Positions 56,456 to 64,000 of a stretch of 64,000 nt of DNA are shown in pieces. The notes under the pieces are model-generated. The model saw only the letters and a program-made list of their open reading frames with translations. It did no database searches and was not told the origin of the DNA. The number at the start of each line of letters is the position of its first letter. Position 1 is the stretch's first letter. Both the position numbers and the translations under genes were made by a program. Source of the stretch: JACRAR01 sp041674385 (GTDB lineage Bacteria > Pseudomonadota > Gammaproteobacteria > Burkholderiales > Rhodocyclaceae); assembly GCA_041674385.1 (NCBI GenBank), contig JBAYVU010000015.1, positions 1 through 64,000 of the forward strand. Direction: 5' to 3'.

Positions 56456-56767
56456 TCAAGCAGCGATGTTGCTGATCTCGATTTCGGTGTAGTTCTGGCG
56501 ATGCCCCTGGTGTTTCTGGTAATGCTTGCGCCGGCGCATCTTGAAGATCTTGACCTTCGGCCCGCGGCCATGTGCGATCACCTTGGCGGTGACTGAAGCG
56601 CCAGCGAGGATCGGCGTACCGATCTTGACTGTTTCTCCTTCACCCACCATCAGCACCTGGTCGAGGGTAATTTCTGCGCCCACATCTGCCGGTATCTGTT
56701 CTACTTTGATTTTTTCGCCGGCTGCAACACGATACTGTTTGCCGCCGGTTTTTATGACCGCATACAT
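56456..56767 (-). CDS. rplU: 50S ribosomal protein L21
   Basis: The 103-residue product begins MYAVIKTGGKQYRVAAGEKI and ends with KMRRRKHYQKHQGHRQNYTEI-type basic sequence, as in bL21. It is a large-subunit protein. ATG 56765-56767 gives the family N-terminus; the frame is open four codons further. It heads rplU-rpmA-obg-proB. Confidence 0.97.
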   Translation of the reverse strand: MYAVIKTGGKQYRVAAGEKIKVEQIPADVGAEITLDQVLMVGEGETVKIGTPILAGASVTAKVIAHGRGPKVKIFKMRRRKHYQKHQGHRQNYTEIEISNIAA

Positions 56768-56906
56768 GAAGGACTCCACTTAAAATAATATTGCAAAGAA
56801 CCGCGCATTGTACAGGGACTGGTCATTCAGGTCAAAAACATTTTGTTTGGCTTGACGCAGTCAGAGGTGCCGCCTAACATCGCGCCTTTCATTCGACCCT
56901 TTCCCC

Positions 56907-57887
56907 TTGACTGCCAATTCATTGCTCAACACCCTCAACGCACTGATTGAGTCCGACATGCGCGCCGTCGATGCGGTGGTGCGGGCGCGCCTGCACTCGG
57001 ACGTGGTGCTGGTGAGACAGGTGGCAGAGTACATCATTTCCGCCGGCGGCAAACGCCTGCGCCCGGCGCTGGTACTGCTGACGGCCGGCGCACTGGGCTA
57101 TCGCGGCACGCATCATCACGAACTTGCCGCGGTGATCGAGTTCATCCATACCGCGACCTTGCTGCACGACGACGTGGTCGACGAATCGGAGCTGCGGCGC
57201 GGCTGCAAAACCGCCAATGCGCTGTTCGGCAACGCCGCCAGCGTTCTGGTGGGAGACTTCCTGTATTCGCGCGCCTTCCAGATGATGCTCACGGTCGATG
57301 ACATGCGCGTGATGCGGATACTGGCCGATGCCACCAACGTGATTGCCGAGGGCGAAGTGCTGCAGTTGATGAACTGCCACAATGCGGATATCGAGGTCGA
57401 AGATTATCTGCGGGTGATCCGCTTCAAGACGGCCAAGCTGTTCGAGGCGGCGGCTCGGCTCGGCGGCCTGCTTGGTGGTGCGTCGGCCGAAATCGAGAGC
57501 GACCTGGCGAGCTATGGCGTGCATCTGGGAACCGCTTTCCAGCTGATCGATGACGTGCTCGACTATTCCGGCGATGTGGACGCCACCGGCAAGCATCTGG
57601 GTGACGATCTGGCCGAGGGGAAACCCACCTTGCCGCTGATTCATGTCATGCGGCACGGCAACGCCGGCCAGGCAAGCTGCGTCCGGAACGCCATCGAGCA
57701 AGGAGGCCGCGATGACTTCGCGGCAGTGCTCGCGGCGATCCATTCGACAGACGCGCTGGCAGTGACACGCCGCCAAGCCGAAACGGAAATCGACATGGCC
57801 ATTGCTGCATTGCGTACGCTTCCTGCTTCGACTTATAAGGAATCTCTGCTGCAATTAGCGCGTTTTGCAATTGCGCGGGACCATTGA
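56907..57887 (+). CDS. ispB: octaprenyl/polyprenyl diphosphate synthase
   Basis: The 326-residue product has the first Asp-rich motif in ATLLHDDVVDESELRRG, the second in FQLIDDVLDYSGD and the GGKRLRPALVLL start of the trans-prenyltransferase fold. It makes the ubiquinone side chain. Start is the TTG at 56907, which gives the right length; no good Shine-Dalgarno is seen, and alternative TTG 56922 is possible. It is divergent from rplU, as usual in betaproteobacteria. Confidence 0.93.
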   Translation: MTANSLLNTLNALIESDMRAVDAVVRARLHSDVVLVRQVAEYIISAGGKRLRPALVLLTAGALGYRGTHHHELAAVIEFIHTATLLHDDVVDESELRRGCKTANALFGNAASVLVGDFLYSRAFQMMLTVDDMRVMRILADATNVIAEGEVLQLMNCHNADIEVEDYLRVIRFKTAKLFEAAARLGGLLGGASAEIESDLASYGVHLGTAFQLIDDVLDYSGDVDATGKHLGDDLAEGKPTLPLIHVMRHGNAGQASCVRNAIEQGGRDDFAAVLAAIHSTDALAVTRRQAETEIDMAIAALRTLPASTYKESLLQLARFAIARDH

Positions 57888-57923
57888 GTTTGTAATAAAG
57901 CCCACGGTCGAAACTGCTGGCAT

Positions 57924-57947
57924 CGCCTCCCGTACGTGCGGGAGGCG
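57924..57947. terminator. GC hairpin between ispB and the toxin-antitoxin module
   Basis: CGCCTCCCG (57924-57932) and CGGGAGGCG (57939-57947) form a perfect 9-bp stem with a 6-nt loop, between convergent ispB and higA. A T-run is lacking. Confidence 0.5.
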
Positions 57948-57948
57948 G

Positions 57949-58314
57949 TTACGCGGCGGTTCGTGTCGCGTGTGATGTTCGGCGCGACTTCGCCTCGCTG
58001 CGGCGCGCGGGCTTGTCCTTCGCCAAGTGGTCGATCACCACGGGCGGACGATTCGGGAACTGCGCCACGAGTTCCAGTTTCCCGCCCATGCCCTCGACAT
58101 AGCGCCGCAGGGTTGAGAGCAGCATGTCGCTGCGCTGTTCAAGGCGAGAAATCGTGTCCTGACCGACCCCCAACGCCGCCGCCAGGTCTTCCTGGGTTTG
58201 TTCGACGGCCTGGCGCAGGTCTTTCAGCGTGGCGAGTTCCTGCGCACGCTGTTCGATTTTGGCGCGTCGCTTCGCGGGCAGCGCCGCCATCACATCATCA
58301 AGTTTTCTTGCCAT
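57949..58314 (-). CDS. higA: HTH-type antitoxin (HigA-like)
   Basis: The 121-residue product has an XRE helix-turn-helix (TQEDLAAALGVGQDTISRLEQR) in its middle and a charged N-terminus. A basic tail ends the protein. It is the antitoxin partner of the toxin encoded just upstream (17-bp overlap), and probably represses its own promoter. ATG 58312-58314 has AAGGAG upstream. Confidence 0.87.
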   Translation of the reverse strand: MARKLDDVMAALPAKRRAKIEQRAQELATLKDLRQAVEQTQEDLAAALGVGQDTISRLEQRSDMLLSTLRRYVEGMGGKLELVAQFPNRPPVVIDHLAKDKPARRSEAKSRRTSHATRTAA

Positions 58315-58687
58315 GTTTCCGCTCCTTCTTCTTGGCCGCTTCGAGCGAGGCCAGATGCTCGTTGAATCGCTCGTCGGCCACGGCAATCAGCCGTTTGTAA
58401 AATCGCCGCTGGTCGGCGCCACCCTTGTCGCCGCCCACCAGCAGAATCGCCTGACGTTTCGGGTCGAAGGCGAAGGCAACGCGCCAGATGCCGCTTTCCC
58501 AACCGAAACGCAGTTCCTTCATGTTGGCGTGCTTGGAACCCTTCAGCCCATCTACCGTGGGACGCCCCAGGTTGGGGCCGAACTCGCCGAGCAATCTCGC
58601 ATGGGCAAGCAGTTCATCCTGCAAGCCCTCGTCAAGCGCCAGGAACTCGGCATCGAATGCGTCGTGGAAAAGCACCGTCCAACTCAT
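58298..58687 (-). CDS. higB: RelE/HigB-type toxin (phage-derived Gp49-like)
   Basis: The 129-residue product begins MSWTVLFHDAFDAEF and contains LKGSKHANMKELRFGWESGIWRVAFAFDPKRQAILLVGG-type motif (Lys-Glu-Leu-Arg ... Trp-Arg-Val-Ala-Phe), as in HigB/Gp49 mRNA interferases. It cuts mRNA on the ribosome. It precedes its antitoxin, as usual for HigBA. Its start is 1 bp before an AT-rich promoter region. Confidence 0.87.
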   Translation of the reverse strand: MSWTVLFHDAFDAEFLALDEGLQDELLAHARLLGEFGPNLGRPTVDGLKGSKHANMKELRFGWESGIWRVAFAFDPKRQAILLVGGDKGGADQRRFYKRLIAVADERFNEHLASLEAAKKKERKHGKKT

Positions 58688-59004
58688 AGGCTAAATTATG
58701 TACTTAAAACCATATGTATTCAAGTCCATGCTACGCGGTGCCGACCGAGGGCGAAAAAAAGCCCACGACCGGAGCCACGGGCTGGGGTGCCGCTGTCGCG
58801 GCTGGCGGGGTTAAGCCGCCTTCTTCGAGGTTCCATTGCTGGCCCCTTTCCTGCTCGCCACGGCGGGATTCGCCTTGGCGTCATTTGCCGCCTTACCGGC
58901 CAAGCATTCATTGTCCCGGCCTTTTCGGCAGCGCCCACGCCGCCAGAAAACCCAGTGCTGGCGCGGGTTTCAAAAAAATTTGTCAGGCCAATTACCCCCT
59001 TGGA
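58688..59004. other. 317-bp gap between HigBA and HicAB with a possible minus-strand mini-ORF
   Basis: The right side has the HigBA promoter. On the minus strand a 30-codon stretch (58811-58903, from TTG) has protein-like composition: NDAKANPAVASRKGASNGTSKKAA, rich in Ala and Lys. It ends 28 bp before a plausible rho-independent terminator (58754-58783, minus; AGCCC/GGGCT stem then seven T). It might be a third small gene in the hicAB transcript, or a remnant. No Shine-Dalgarno is seen. Confidence 0.35.
58754..58783 (-). terminator. probable terminator of the hicAB transcript
   Basis: On the minus strand AGCCC (58779-58783) pairs with GGGCT (58760-58764), followed by seven T. An inner stem is imperfect, so the strength is uncertain. 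Confidence 0.5.
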
Positions 59005-59337
59005 CTAGACATGAGCCGCCTCTTTCAGTACCTCGGCCGCCCATTGGTTAAGGCTTTTCCCGGCCGCTTTGGCCGCGATCAGCGCACCGGCATGGACTTC
59101 CTGCGGCACTCTTAGCATAAGCTTGCCGGAGACCGGCTTTTCAGGTGTCTTGCCCACCTTCTCGCAGGTCTCAAGATAATCGTCGACGGCTTCCTCGAAC
59201 GCAGCCCGCAGTGCCTTAACGTTGTCGGCGTGAAAACTCACGATGTCCTGGATGCCGAGGAGGCGCCCGACTAGGATATTGTCCCGCTCGTCGAACTCGA
59301 CGCGGGCCGTGCAACCCTTGTAGATCATGGTATTCAT
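59005..59337 (-). CDS. hicB: HicB-family antitoxin
   Basis: The 110-residue product has a partially degraded RNase H fold (MIYKGCTARVEFDERDNILVG, FHADNVKALRAAFEEAVDDY) and a ribbon-helix-helix tail (KLMLRVPQEVHAGALIAAKAAGKSLNQWAAEVL) that binds DNA. It neutralises HicA and represses the operon. Its ATG overlaps the hicA stop (ATGA). The frame runs 62 codons further up, all within hicA. Confidence 0.93.
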   Translation of the reverse strand: MNTMIYKGCTARVEFDERDNILVGRLLGIQDIVSFHADNVKALRAAFEEAVDDYLETCEKVGKTPEKPVSGKLMLRVPQEVHAGALIAAKAAGKSLNQWAAEVLKEAAHV

Positions 59338-59588
59338 GGCTTGACTCCGATCGATTCCAAAAACGCCCGCGCATCTTCGACCTGGTAGGGCTTGGCTTCC
59401 TTGGTCGGATGCGGGCGATGAAACGTAGCAATGCGATCGCCGTAGGCGAAGCGCACCCGCGAACCCCGGCCCTCGATTATCTGGCAGTTGATCGACTTGA
59501 ATAGCGCCTCGATGCGCGCCCATTCAAGTTTCGCCGTCGTCGGCTTGATGAAGATCGCTTCGAGGGTTTTGCGGTGCTTGGCATTCAT
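59334..59588 (-). CDS. hicA: HicA-family toxin (mRNA interferase)
   Basis: The 84-residue product has the dsRBD-like fold of HicA. Family motifs are WARIEALFKSIN, GRGSRVRFAYGD and the catalytic His in ATFHRPHPTKEAKPYQVEDAR. It cleaves mRNA. It starts at ATG 59586-59588; the 13-codon longer frame lacks support. It is encoded first, HicB second. Confidence 0.92.
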   Translation of the reverse strand: MNAKHRKTLEAIFIKPTTAKLEWARIEALFKSINCQIIEGRGSRVRFAYGDRIATFHRPHPTKEAKPYQVEDARAFLESIGVKP

Positions 59589-59596
59589 GAAATACA

Positions 59597-59639
59597 TGAT
59601 AGCAAATTTTGCCATCAGTGCAATCATTATTTGCTATCA
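59597..59639. promoter_or_regulatory. HicB operator: 11-bp inverted repeat
   Basis: TGATAGCAAAT (59597-59607) and ATTTGCTATCA (59629-59639) are exact reverse complements 21 bp apart, only 9 bp upstream of hicA. This is the expected place for the HicB ribbon-helix-helix domain to autoregulate. Confidence 0.75.
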
Positions 59640-59924
59640 AAACAGTGGCGAACGCCAGCCGTCAATGCGCACCGTGCCGCGTTTTTCGCGGAGCCCCGAT
59701 ACGCGACGACCCGCTACCGGCACACCTGGGTGCATTCCCTCTCGTCGCGATGAACAGCAAACCACCCCCAATTTAATCGGAAACTATCGATTCAAAATAT
59801 GGGTAAACCCATATAGCTCATTTGCCCAACTGAATATAGAGTAAGCCATGCGCATTGGATCAAAAGTAATTGGTTCGGCAGGTTGGTTGATCGTAGGCAA
59901 TATTGCCTCAGCATGAGGATGAAC
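59640..59924. other. 285-bp region upstream of the ABC exporter
   Basis: AT-rich and without a supported gene. A short MetArgIle-starting frame at 59848 ends before the ABC start. It likely carries the ABC exporter promoter; an ATATGGGT-AAACCCATAT inverted repeat lies at about 59797-59815. Confidence 0.4.
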
Positions 59925-62123
59925 ATGAAGAATATAAGGGACGGCCTCGGTCGCCCTCTGATTTCGGAAGAACTGTTATGGCTGCTGGGCAGCCTGAGTA
60001 GCTTGTATCGGCTGCCCTTCGACGGCACGCTGGTCGAAAGCCAATTTCCGCCGCCCCACGCGCGCGCCACATTCCATGAAGCTGCCCGCGTGCTCGGCTT
60101 CAAGACCGGGACACACCCATTGCCGTGCGAATCCTGGAGCGGGTTGCCTCTGCCCTGCATCGCCTTCCTCAAATCCGATACTGTCACGACCGAACCGGAC
60201 ACGGCGACCAGTCCGATCGACCATCCACTACCCGTCCTGATCCTCAAGAGCGACGGCCACAAACTGCTGTACTTTCGCGCCGGCTCGCAGATGGCGGAAA
60301 CCATCACCGCCGAAGAAGCCGCCGCGTGTTTCGAGCCAGACCTGATCCTGGTCGCCCGCGAGCAGGGCGAAAAGAACGCCGATGGTACTGAAGAAATCGC
60401 CGGTTTCCCCAGCGAGAAAACCGCCTTCGGCTTCAAATGGTTCATCGCCGAGCTCCTCAAGCACAAGAAGATATGGCGCGACATCCTGCTCGCCTCATTC
60501 TCCATCCAGTTGGTCGGCCTCGCCACGCCGGTGTTCACCCAGATCATCATCGACAAGGTGGTGGTGCACCAGGCCCAGAGTACCTTGATCGTGCTCGGCC
60601 TGGGGCTGGTCATGTTCATGCTGTTCACCGCCGCCATGAGCTGGCTGCGCCAATACTTGGTGCTGCATACCGGCAACCGCATCGACGCCGTATTGGGCGC
60701 CAAGGTCTTCCAGCACCTGTTGCGCCTGCCGCTGCCCTACTTCGAACAGCGCCCCACCGGCACCCTGGTGGCTCGGCTGCATGGCGTCGAGACCATCCGC
60801 GAATTCGTCTCCGGCGCCGCCGTCACCCTGGCGCTCGACCTGCCCTTCCTGCTGATTTTCCTGGCCGTGATGTTCGCTTACAGTTGGCAACTGTCGCTGA
60901 TCGCCGTTGGCCTGCTGGCACTGATCAGCCTCATGAGCCTGCTCGTCGTGCCCCTGTTTCGCGAAAAGCTCAACCGGCAGTTCATGCTCGGCGCCCGCAA
61001 CCAGTCTTTCCTCACTGAATACATCGCCGGCATGGCGACCGTCAAGTCCTTGCAGATGGAACCGCATATCGAACGGAAATACGGCGACTACCTCGCCAGC
61101 TATCTCGCCGCCGGCTTCGGCACCCGGCAGATCGGCAACACCTACAACGTCGTCGCTAACAGCATCGAGCAAGTGATGACGCTCGCCATCCTGATCGTTG
61201 GCGCGCTGCTGGTCATGCAAAACGACGGTTTCACCATCGGCATGCTGGTGGCATTCCAGATGTTCGCCGGCCGCATGAGCCAGCCGATGCTGCGACTGGT
61301 CGGCCTGTGGCAGGAATTCCAGCAGGCCAACATCGCCGTCAAGCGCCTCGCCGATATCCTCGACGTTCCCAGCGAACCGCACGCCCTCATCCCCAGCCGG
61401 GAAAGCGCAGGCAACGGGCACATCGAACGCATCGAACTCTGCGGCATTTCCTTCCGCTATTCCGAGCACCACCCCTGGCTCTACCGAAACCTCGACATGT
61501 GCTTCAAGCCCGGCCACCTGACGGTGTTGCTGGGTCCCTCTGGCTGCGGCAAGAGCACCCTCGCAAAACTCCTGCTTGGCTTCTACCAGCCGCAGGAAGG
61601 GCAGATCAACCTGGACGGCCGGGATATCCGCCACCTCGCCGCCAACGAATTGCGCCTGACCTTCGGCGTGGTGCCGCAGGACACCATCCTGTTCTCCGGC
61701 ACGCTCTACGACAACCTGGTCATGGCTCATCCGCACGCCGGCTTCGAGGACGTGATCGAGGCCTGCAAAGCCGCAGAAATCCACGAAGTCATCGACAAGC
61801 TGCCGGAAGGCTATCGCACCGAGATCGGAGAGCGCGGCGTTGGGCTCTCGGGTGGGCAAATGCAGCGCATCGCGATTGCCCGGGCGCTGCTCAAGAAACC
61901 CAAGATCCTGATCTTCGACGAAGCGGTATCCAACCTCGACCAGCAAACGGCCGAACACTTCGCCAGGACTATCAACAAGCTCAAGGGACGGGTGACGATG
62001 CTCTTTATCACCCACCATATTCCAAGGGGCTTGCAGGTGGATGAAGTGTTTACATTGGGAACGCCGGAGCAGGGTGCGAAGAAGATGGAAGTGATTGAGG
62101 ATGGCGAAGAGGAAACGAAATGA
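59925..62123 (+). CDS. type I secretion ABC exporter (LapB/HlyB-like) with degenerate C39 domain
   Basis: The 732-residue product has an N-terminal C39-like domain (1-150) without the catalytic Cys, so it binds but does not cleave substrate, as in HlyB. A six-helix membrane domain (about 165-440) follows. The ATPase domain has Walker A LLGPSGCGKSTLAKLL, signature LSGGQMQRIAIARALL, Walker B ILIFDEAVSNLD and H-loop FITHH. It energises export of RTX-type proteins without an N-terminal signal. Start ATG 59925 has GAGGA upstream; ATG 59913 and 59919 are also possible. No membrane fusion protein or TolC is in view. Confidence 0.92.
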   Translation: MKNIRDGLGRPLISEELLWLLGSLSSLYRLPFDGTLVESQFPPPHARATFHEAARVLGFKTGTHPLPCESWSGLPLPCIAFLKSDTVTTEPDTATSPIDHPLPVLILKSDGHKLLYFRAGSQMAETITAEEAAACFEPDLILVAREQGEKNADGTEEIAGFPSEKTAFGFKWFIAELLKHKKIWRDILLASFSIQLVGLATPVFTQIIIDKVVVHQAQSTLIVLGLGLVMFMLFTAAMSWLRQYLVLHTGNRIDAVLGAKVFQHLLRLPLPYFEQRPTGTLVARLHGVETIREFVSGAAVTLALDLPFLLIFLAVMFAYSWQLSLIAVGLLALISLMSLLVVPLFREKLNRQFMLGARNQSFLTEYIAGMATVKSLQMEPHIERKYGDYLASYLAAGFGTRQIGNTYNVVANSIEQVMTLAILIVGALLVMQNDGFTIGMLVAFQMFAGRMSQPMLRLVGLWQEFQQANIAVKRLADILDVPSEPHALIPSRESAGNGHIERIELCGISFRYSEHHPWLYRNLDMCFKPGHLTVLLGPSGCGKSTLAKLLLGFYQPQEGQINLDGRDIRHLAANELRLTFGVVPQDTILFSGTLYDNLVMAHPHAGFEDVIEACKAAEIHEVIDKLPEGYRTEIGERGVGLSGGQMQRIAIARALLKKPKILIFDEAVSNLDQQTAEHFARTINKLKGRVTMLFITHHIPRGLQVDEVFTLGTPEQGAKKMEVIEDGEEETK

Positions 62124-62171
62124 AGTTTTCGACAGAGGGAATGGCAATGAACACGAAAGGACGGTGACGGT

Positions 62172-62903
62172 ATGAGAATCAATCATGGCGTGTTGAGGCG
62201 GATTACTAAATTTGGAATATTTCTAATGATGGGGGTAAGCATGGGCGCAGATGCGGGATTGTTTGGACTTGGCGGCACAAGCTGGAAAGAAGAAGTGCTG
62301 CTGCATGACGGCAGCAAGATCATTGTGAAGCGCTCGCAAAGCTATGGTGGGCGACACGAGGTTGGGCAATCGTCGCCAATTAAAGAGCACGAAATCTCCT
62401 TTACCGTACCCAACACCAATAAAACCATTACCTTCAAGAGCGAATACAGTGAAGACGTCGGACGTGCCAACTTTAACCTGCTTGCACTGCACATCCTCAA
62501 CGGCACAGCTTACCTCGTAGTTGAGCCGAACTTGTGCTTGTCCTACAACAAATGGGGACGACCGAACCCACCTTACATCTTCCTCAAGCACGATGGCAAG
62601 ACATGGCAGCGCATTCAGCTAACGGAACTCCCTGCCGAGTTCAGAATCATCAACCTGATTATCAACAATGGCCGCGAGGAAGACATTGAGAAACTTGCTC
62701 GCAAGTCAGGCCACGTTTCGGCCGAAGATATCAGGCAGATCAACAGCAGTCTCACTCAACCCGAATACAAAACCATCCTGCGGGATGCGGTAAAGCATGA
62801 AGGGCCAGAAGGTTGTCCAGCAATGGTTTTCTATAAGGGAGCATGGGTTGGCCCAGGTGATTCCATTGGCAAGCGAATGATGGATCGCAAAAATGCCAAA
62901 TAA
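62172..62903 (+). CDS. exported protein of unknown function in the T1SS cassette
   Basis: The 243-residue product begins with a basic N-terminus, a hydrophobic segment and Ala-x-Ala (GVSMGADAGLFG), a signal peptide cut near residue 28. The mature protein is beta-rich with NKTITFKSEYSEDVG and a tryptophan-rich KWGRPNPPYIFLKHDGKTW. It is between the exporter (48 bp) and the substrate (26 bp), so it may be an accessory (immunity or folding) protein. No family recognised. Confidence 0.6.
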   Translation: MRINHGVLRRITKFGIFLMMGVSMGADAGLFGLGGTSWKEEVLLHDGSKIIVKRSQSYGGRHEVGQSSPIKEHEISFTVPNTNKTITFKSEYSEDVGRANFNLLALHILNGTAYLVVEPNLCLSYNKWGRPNPPYIFLKHDGKTWQRIQLTELPAEFRIINLIINNGREEDIEKLARKSGHVSAEDIRQINSSLTQPEYKTILRDAVKHEGPEGCPAMVFYKGAWVGPGDSIGKRMMDRKNAK

Positions 62904-62929
62904 AGCATTCAATCATAGGGAGAATAATG

Positions 62930-64000
62930 ATGGCTACACAATTTGAAATTGACTGCGCACTCATTGCGGGTGCATCGTATATCTCTACTCGGCCAGACAT
63001 CAACAAATTCCCAATCCCAGCAGGTTGGGCAACTATTCCAAATTCCCATTTCGATGACAAATCCACAGGCTTTGAAGCTGTCGCATTTCAAAAAGGCACC
63101 GACATCGTCATCTCCTATGCCGGCACGTATGACGACGGCAGTAGCGTGTTGACCAACCCGAACAAACAAGCGGATGCGGCGCTGGGAACGGGATTATGGT
63201 CAGACCAATTGGGACAGGCCGCAGCCTACTACCTTGAGATCAAGGCATTCAATCCGGGGGCAACCATCAGTTTCACCGGCCACTCATTGGGCGGCGGCTT
63301 GGCCTCCCTGATGTCGGTATTCTTTGGTGAAACCGCCTTGACCTTCGACCAAGCACCATTTAAGGCGGCTCTGGCCCAAGCGCAAAACCTCAAGAGTTAC
63401 TTGCTGACCCGAGAAGCGGGAACCATCGATGCCACCACCCTGAATAACCTGCTTGCACCGCTGGATCGATACATCACAGCAGCAGATCCAAACAATCTCA
63501 CGCCGATTGTGGCCGACACACTGGCGGTGCGGCAGACCAAGGTATCGGATGTCAATGTGCAAGGCGAACTATTATCCACGCTGCCCTGGAGCCTGCTCGG
63601 CAGAATCGGCACACCGGGCAATACGAGCGACATACTCAACAGCGCAAGCGGCGTATCCGCTGGCGACCTTCACGCCCAAGCGCTGCTCACCGCCTTCCTA
63701 CAGAGCCAGCAGACAGCGACAGCCGGAAAAGCCCTGAACGATGTCACCTACAAGCTGCCCGATCTGCTGAAAATGATTTTCGACAAGAACTTGTATTCTT
63801 TTGATACCGACAAGGGAAATGAAAACTTCCTCGAACGCCTGGTTAAGCACCAATCCGGCAATGCTACTGGCGTAGTTAACAGCGACGCCATGATCACCCG
63901 CTTCACCCACGACCTGTGGAAACTCGCGCAAGACGGCGGCCTGACCCTGAACGACGGCAACGGCCTGCCGAACACCTACAGCAACTGGAACAACATCAGC
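62930..64000 (+). CDS. lipase-like type I secretion substrate (5' part, runs off the window)
   Basis: The frame is open for 357 codons to the window end. The N-terminus lacks a signal peptide (MATQFEIDCALIAGASYIST), as expected for T1SS cargo. A lipase box TGHSLGGGLASLMS lies at residues 116-129 with nucleophile Ser, and the preceding GTDIVISYAGTYD resembles the first beta strands of class 3 lipases. Large RTX-type proteins often have a C-terminal repeat domain, which would lie beyond 64000. ATG 62930 or 62927 may be the start; GGGAGA is just upstream. Confidence 0.8.
   Translation, partial: MATQFEIDCALIAGASYISTRPDINKFPIPAGWATIPNSHFDDKSTGFEAVAFQKGTDIVISYAGTYDDGSSVLTNPNKQADAALGTGLWSDQLGQAAAYYLEIKAFNPGATISFTGHSLGGGLASLMSVFFGETALTFDQAPFKAALAQAQNLKSYLLTREAGTIDATTLNNLLAPLDRYITAADPNNLTPIVADTLAVRQTKVSDVNVQGELLSTLPWSLLGRIGTPGNTSDILNSASGVSAGDLHAQALLTAFLQSQQTATAGKALNDVTYKLPDLLKMIFDKNLYSFDTDKGNENFLERLVKHQSGNATGVVNSDAMITRFTHDLWKLAQDGGLTLNDGNGLPNTYSNWNNIS

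Noticed and set aside
60495..62186. 563-codon open frame opposite the ABC exporter
   Set aside because: Antisense to a gene with complete ATPase motifs; the translated sequence is His/Gln/Asp-rich with no family features.

Overview
This is a GC-rich, densely packed chromosomal window. Gene content points to a betaproteobacterium, most likely of the Nitrosomonadales group (Gallionellaceae or Sulfuricellaceae type). The evidence is a CysB-linked cysI-DUF934-cysH-cysD-cysN cluster, a PhaR/PhaB/PhaC polyhydroxybutyrate locus, the nadE-glnB pair, a complete System I cytochrome c maturation operon and DUF2788. This placement is inference; no 16S rRNA gene is present.

Layout. 0-2.4 kb: tail of a membrane protein, an FAD dehydrogenase, tRNA-Leu(UAA) and a small lipoprotein. 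2.5-9.2 kb (minus): HD-GYP protein, phaR, two phaB paralogues, phaC and a PatB-type C-S lyase. 9.2-16.7 kb: sulfur assimilation, with cysB divergent from the five-gene cys operon, and cysK convergent across a perfect 17-bp hairpin. 17-21 kb: stress protein, a Ni/Co ECF transporter (cbiM-like, cbiQ, cbiO) and a TauE/SafE exporter. 21.2-22.9 kb: rpsT, a small conserved-looking ORF, and a ParA ATPase broken by a one-base deletion inside its P-loop. 23-26.9 kb: argD-argF-argG, DUF2788, ppnP. 26.9-28.7 kb: an unusual TPR membrane protein carrying an in-frame repeat cluster. 28.8-37.4 kb: yajQ, amidotransferase, NUDIX, CbiB-like protein, thiolase, nadE, glnB, Smr, trxB, Crp/Fnr regulator. 37.6-40.5 kb: ftsK-lolA. 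40.6-45.5 kb: glycosyltransferase, a 174-bp MITE-like element, TonB receptor, a decayed trypsin-like protease, tRNA-Ala(CGC). 45.5-52.6 kb: ccmABCDEFGHI. 52.6-57.9 kb: a predicted anti-Shine-Dalgarno sRNA, a GcvA-like regulator, proB, obg, rpmA, rplU, ispB. 57.9-64 kb: accessory region with two toxin-antitoxin modules (HigBA-like and HicAB) and a type I secretion cassette (ABC exporter, exported unknown protein, lipase-like substrate running off the end).

How the parts fit. Sulfate is activated by CysDN. It then appears to be reduced directly as APS by an iron-sulfur-type CysH, because no CysC is fused to CysN. CysI makes sulfide and CysK makes cysteine. The PHB locus supplies carbon storage, with the matching thiolase 24 kb away. 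The ccm operon indicates c-type cytochrome respiration.

The most interesting signals are: (1) the sRNA with two CTCCTCC anti-SD motifs at about 52.7 kb; (2) a dispersed palindrome around ACTAG, resembling GGGCACTAGTGCCC, seen between and inside genes and clustered in the TPR gene; (3) the frameshift exactly in the ParA Walker A motif; (4) the nested inverted-repeat element at 42 kb; (5) a hairpin with a leader ORF before the NUDIX gene; and (6) the terminal secretion cassette next to the toxin-antitoxin modules.
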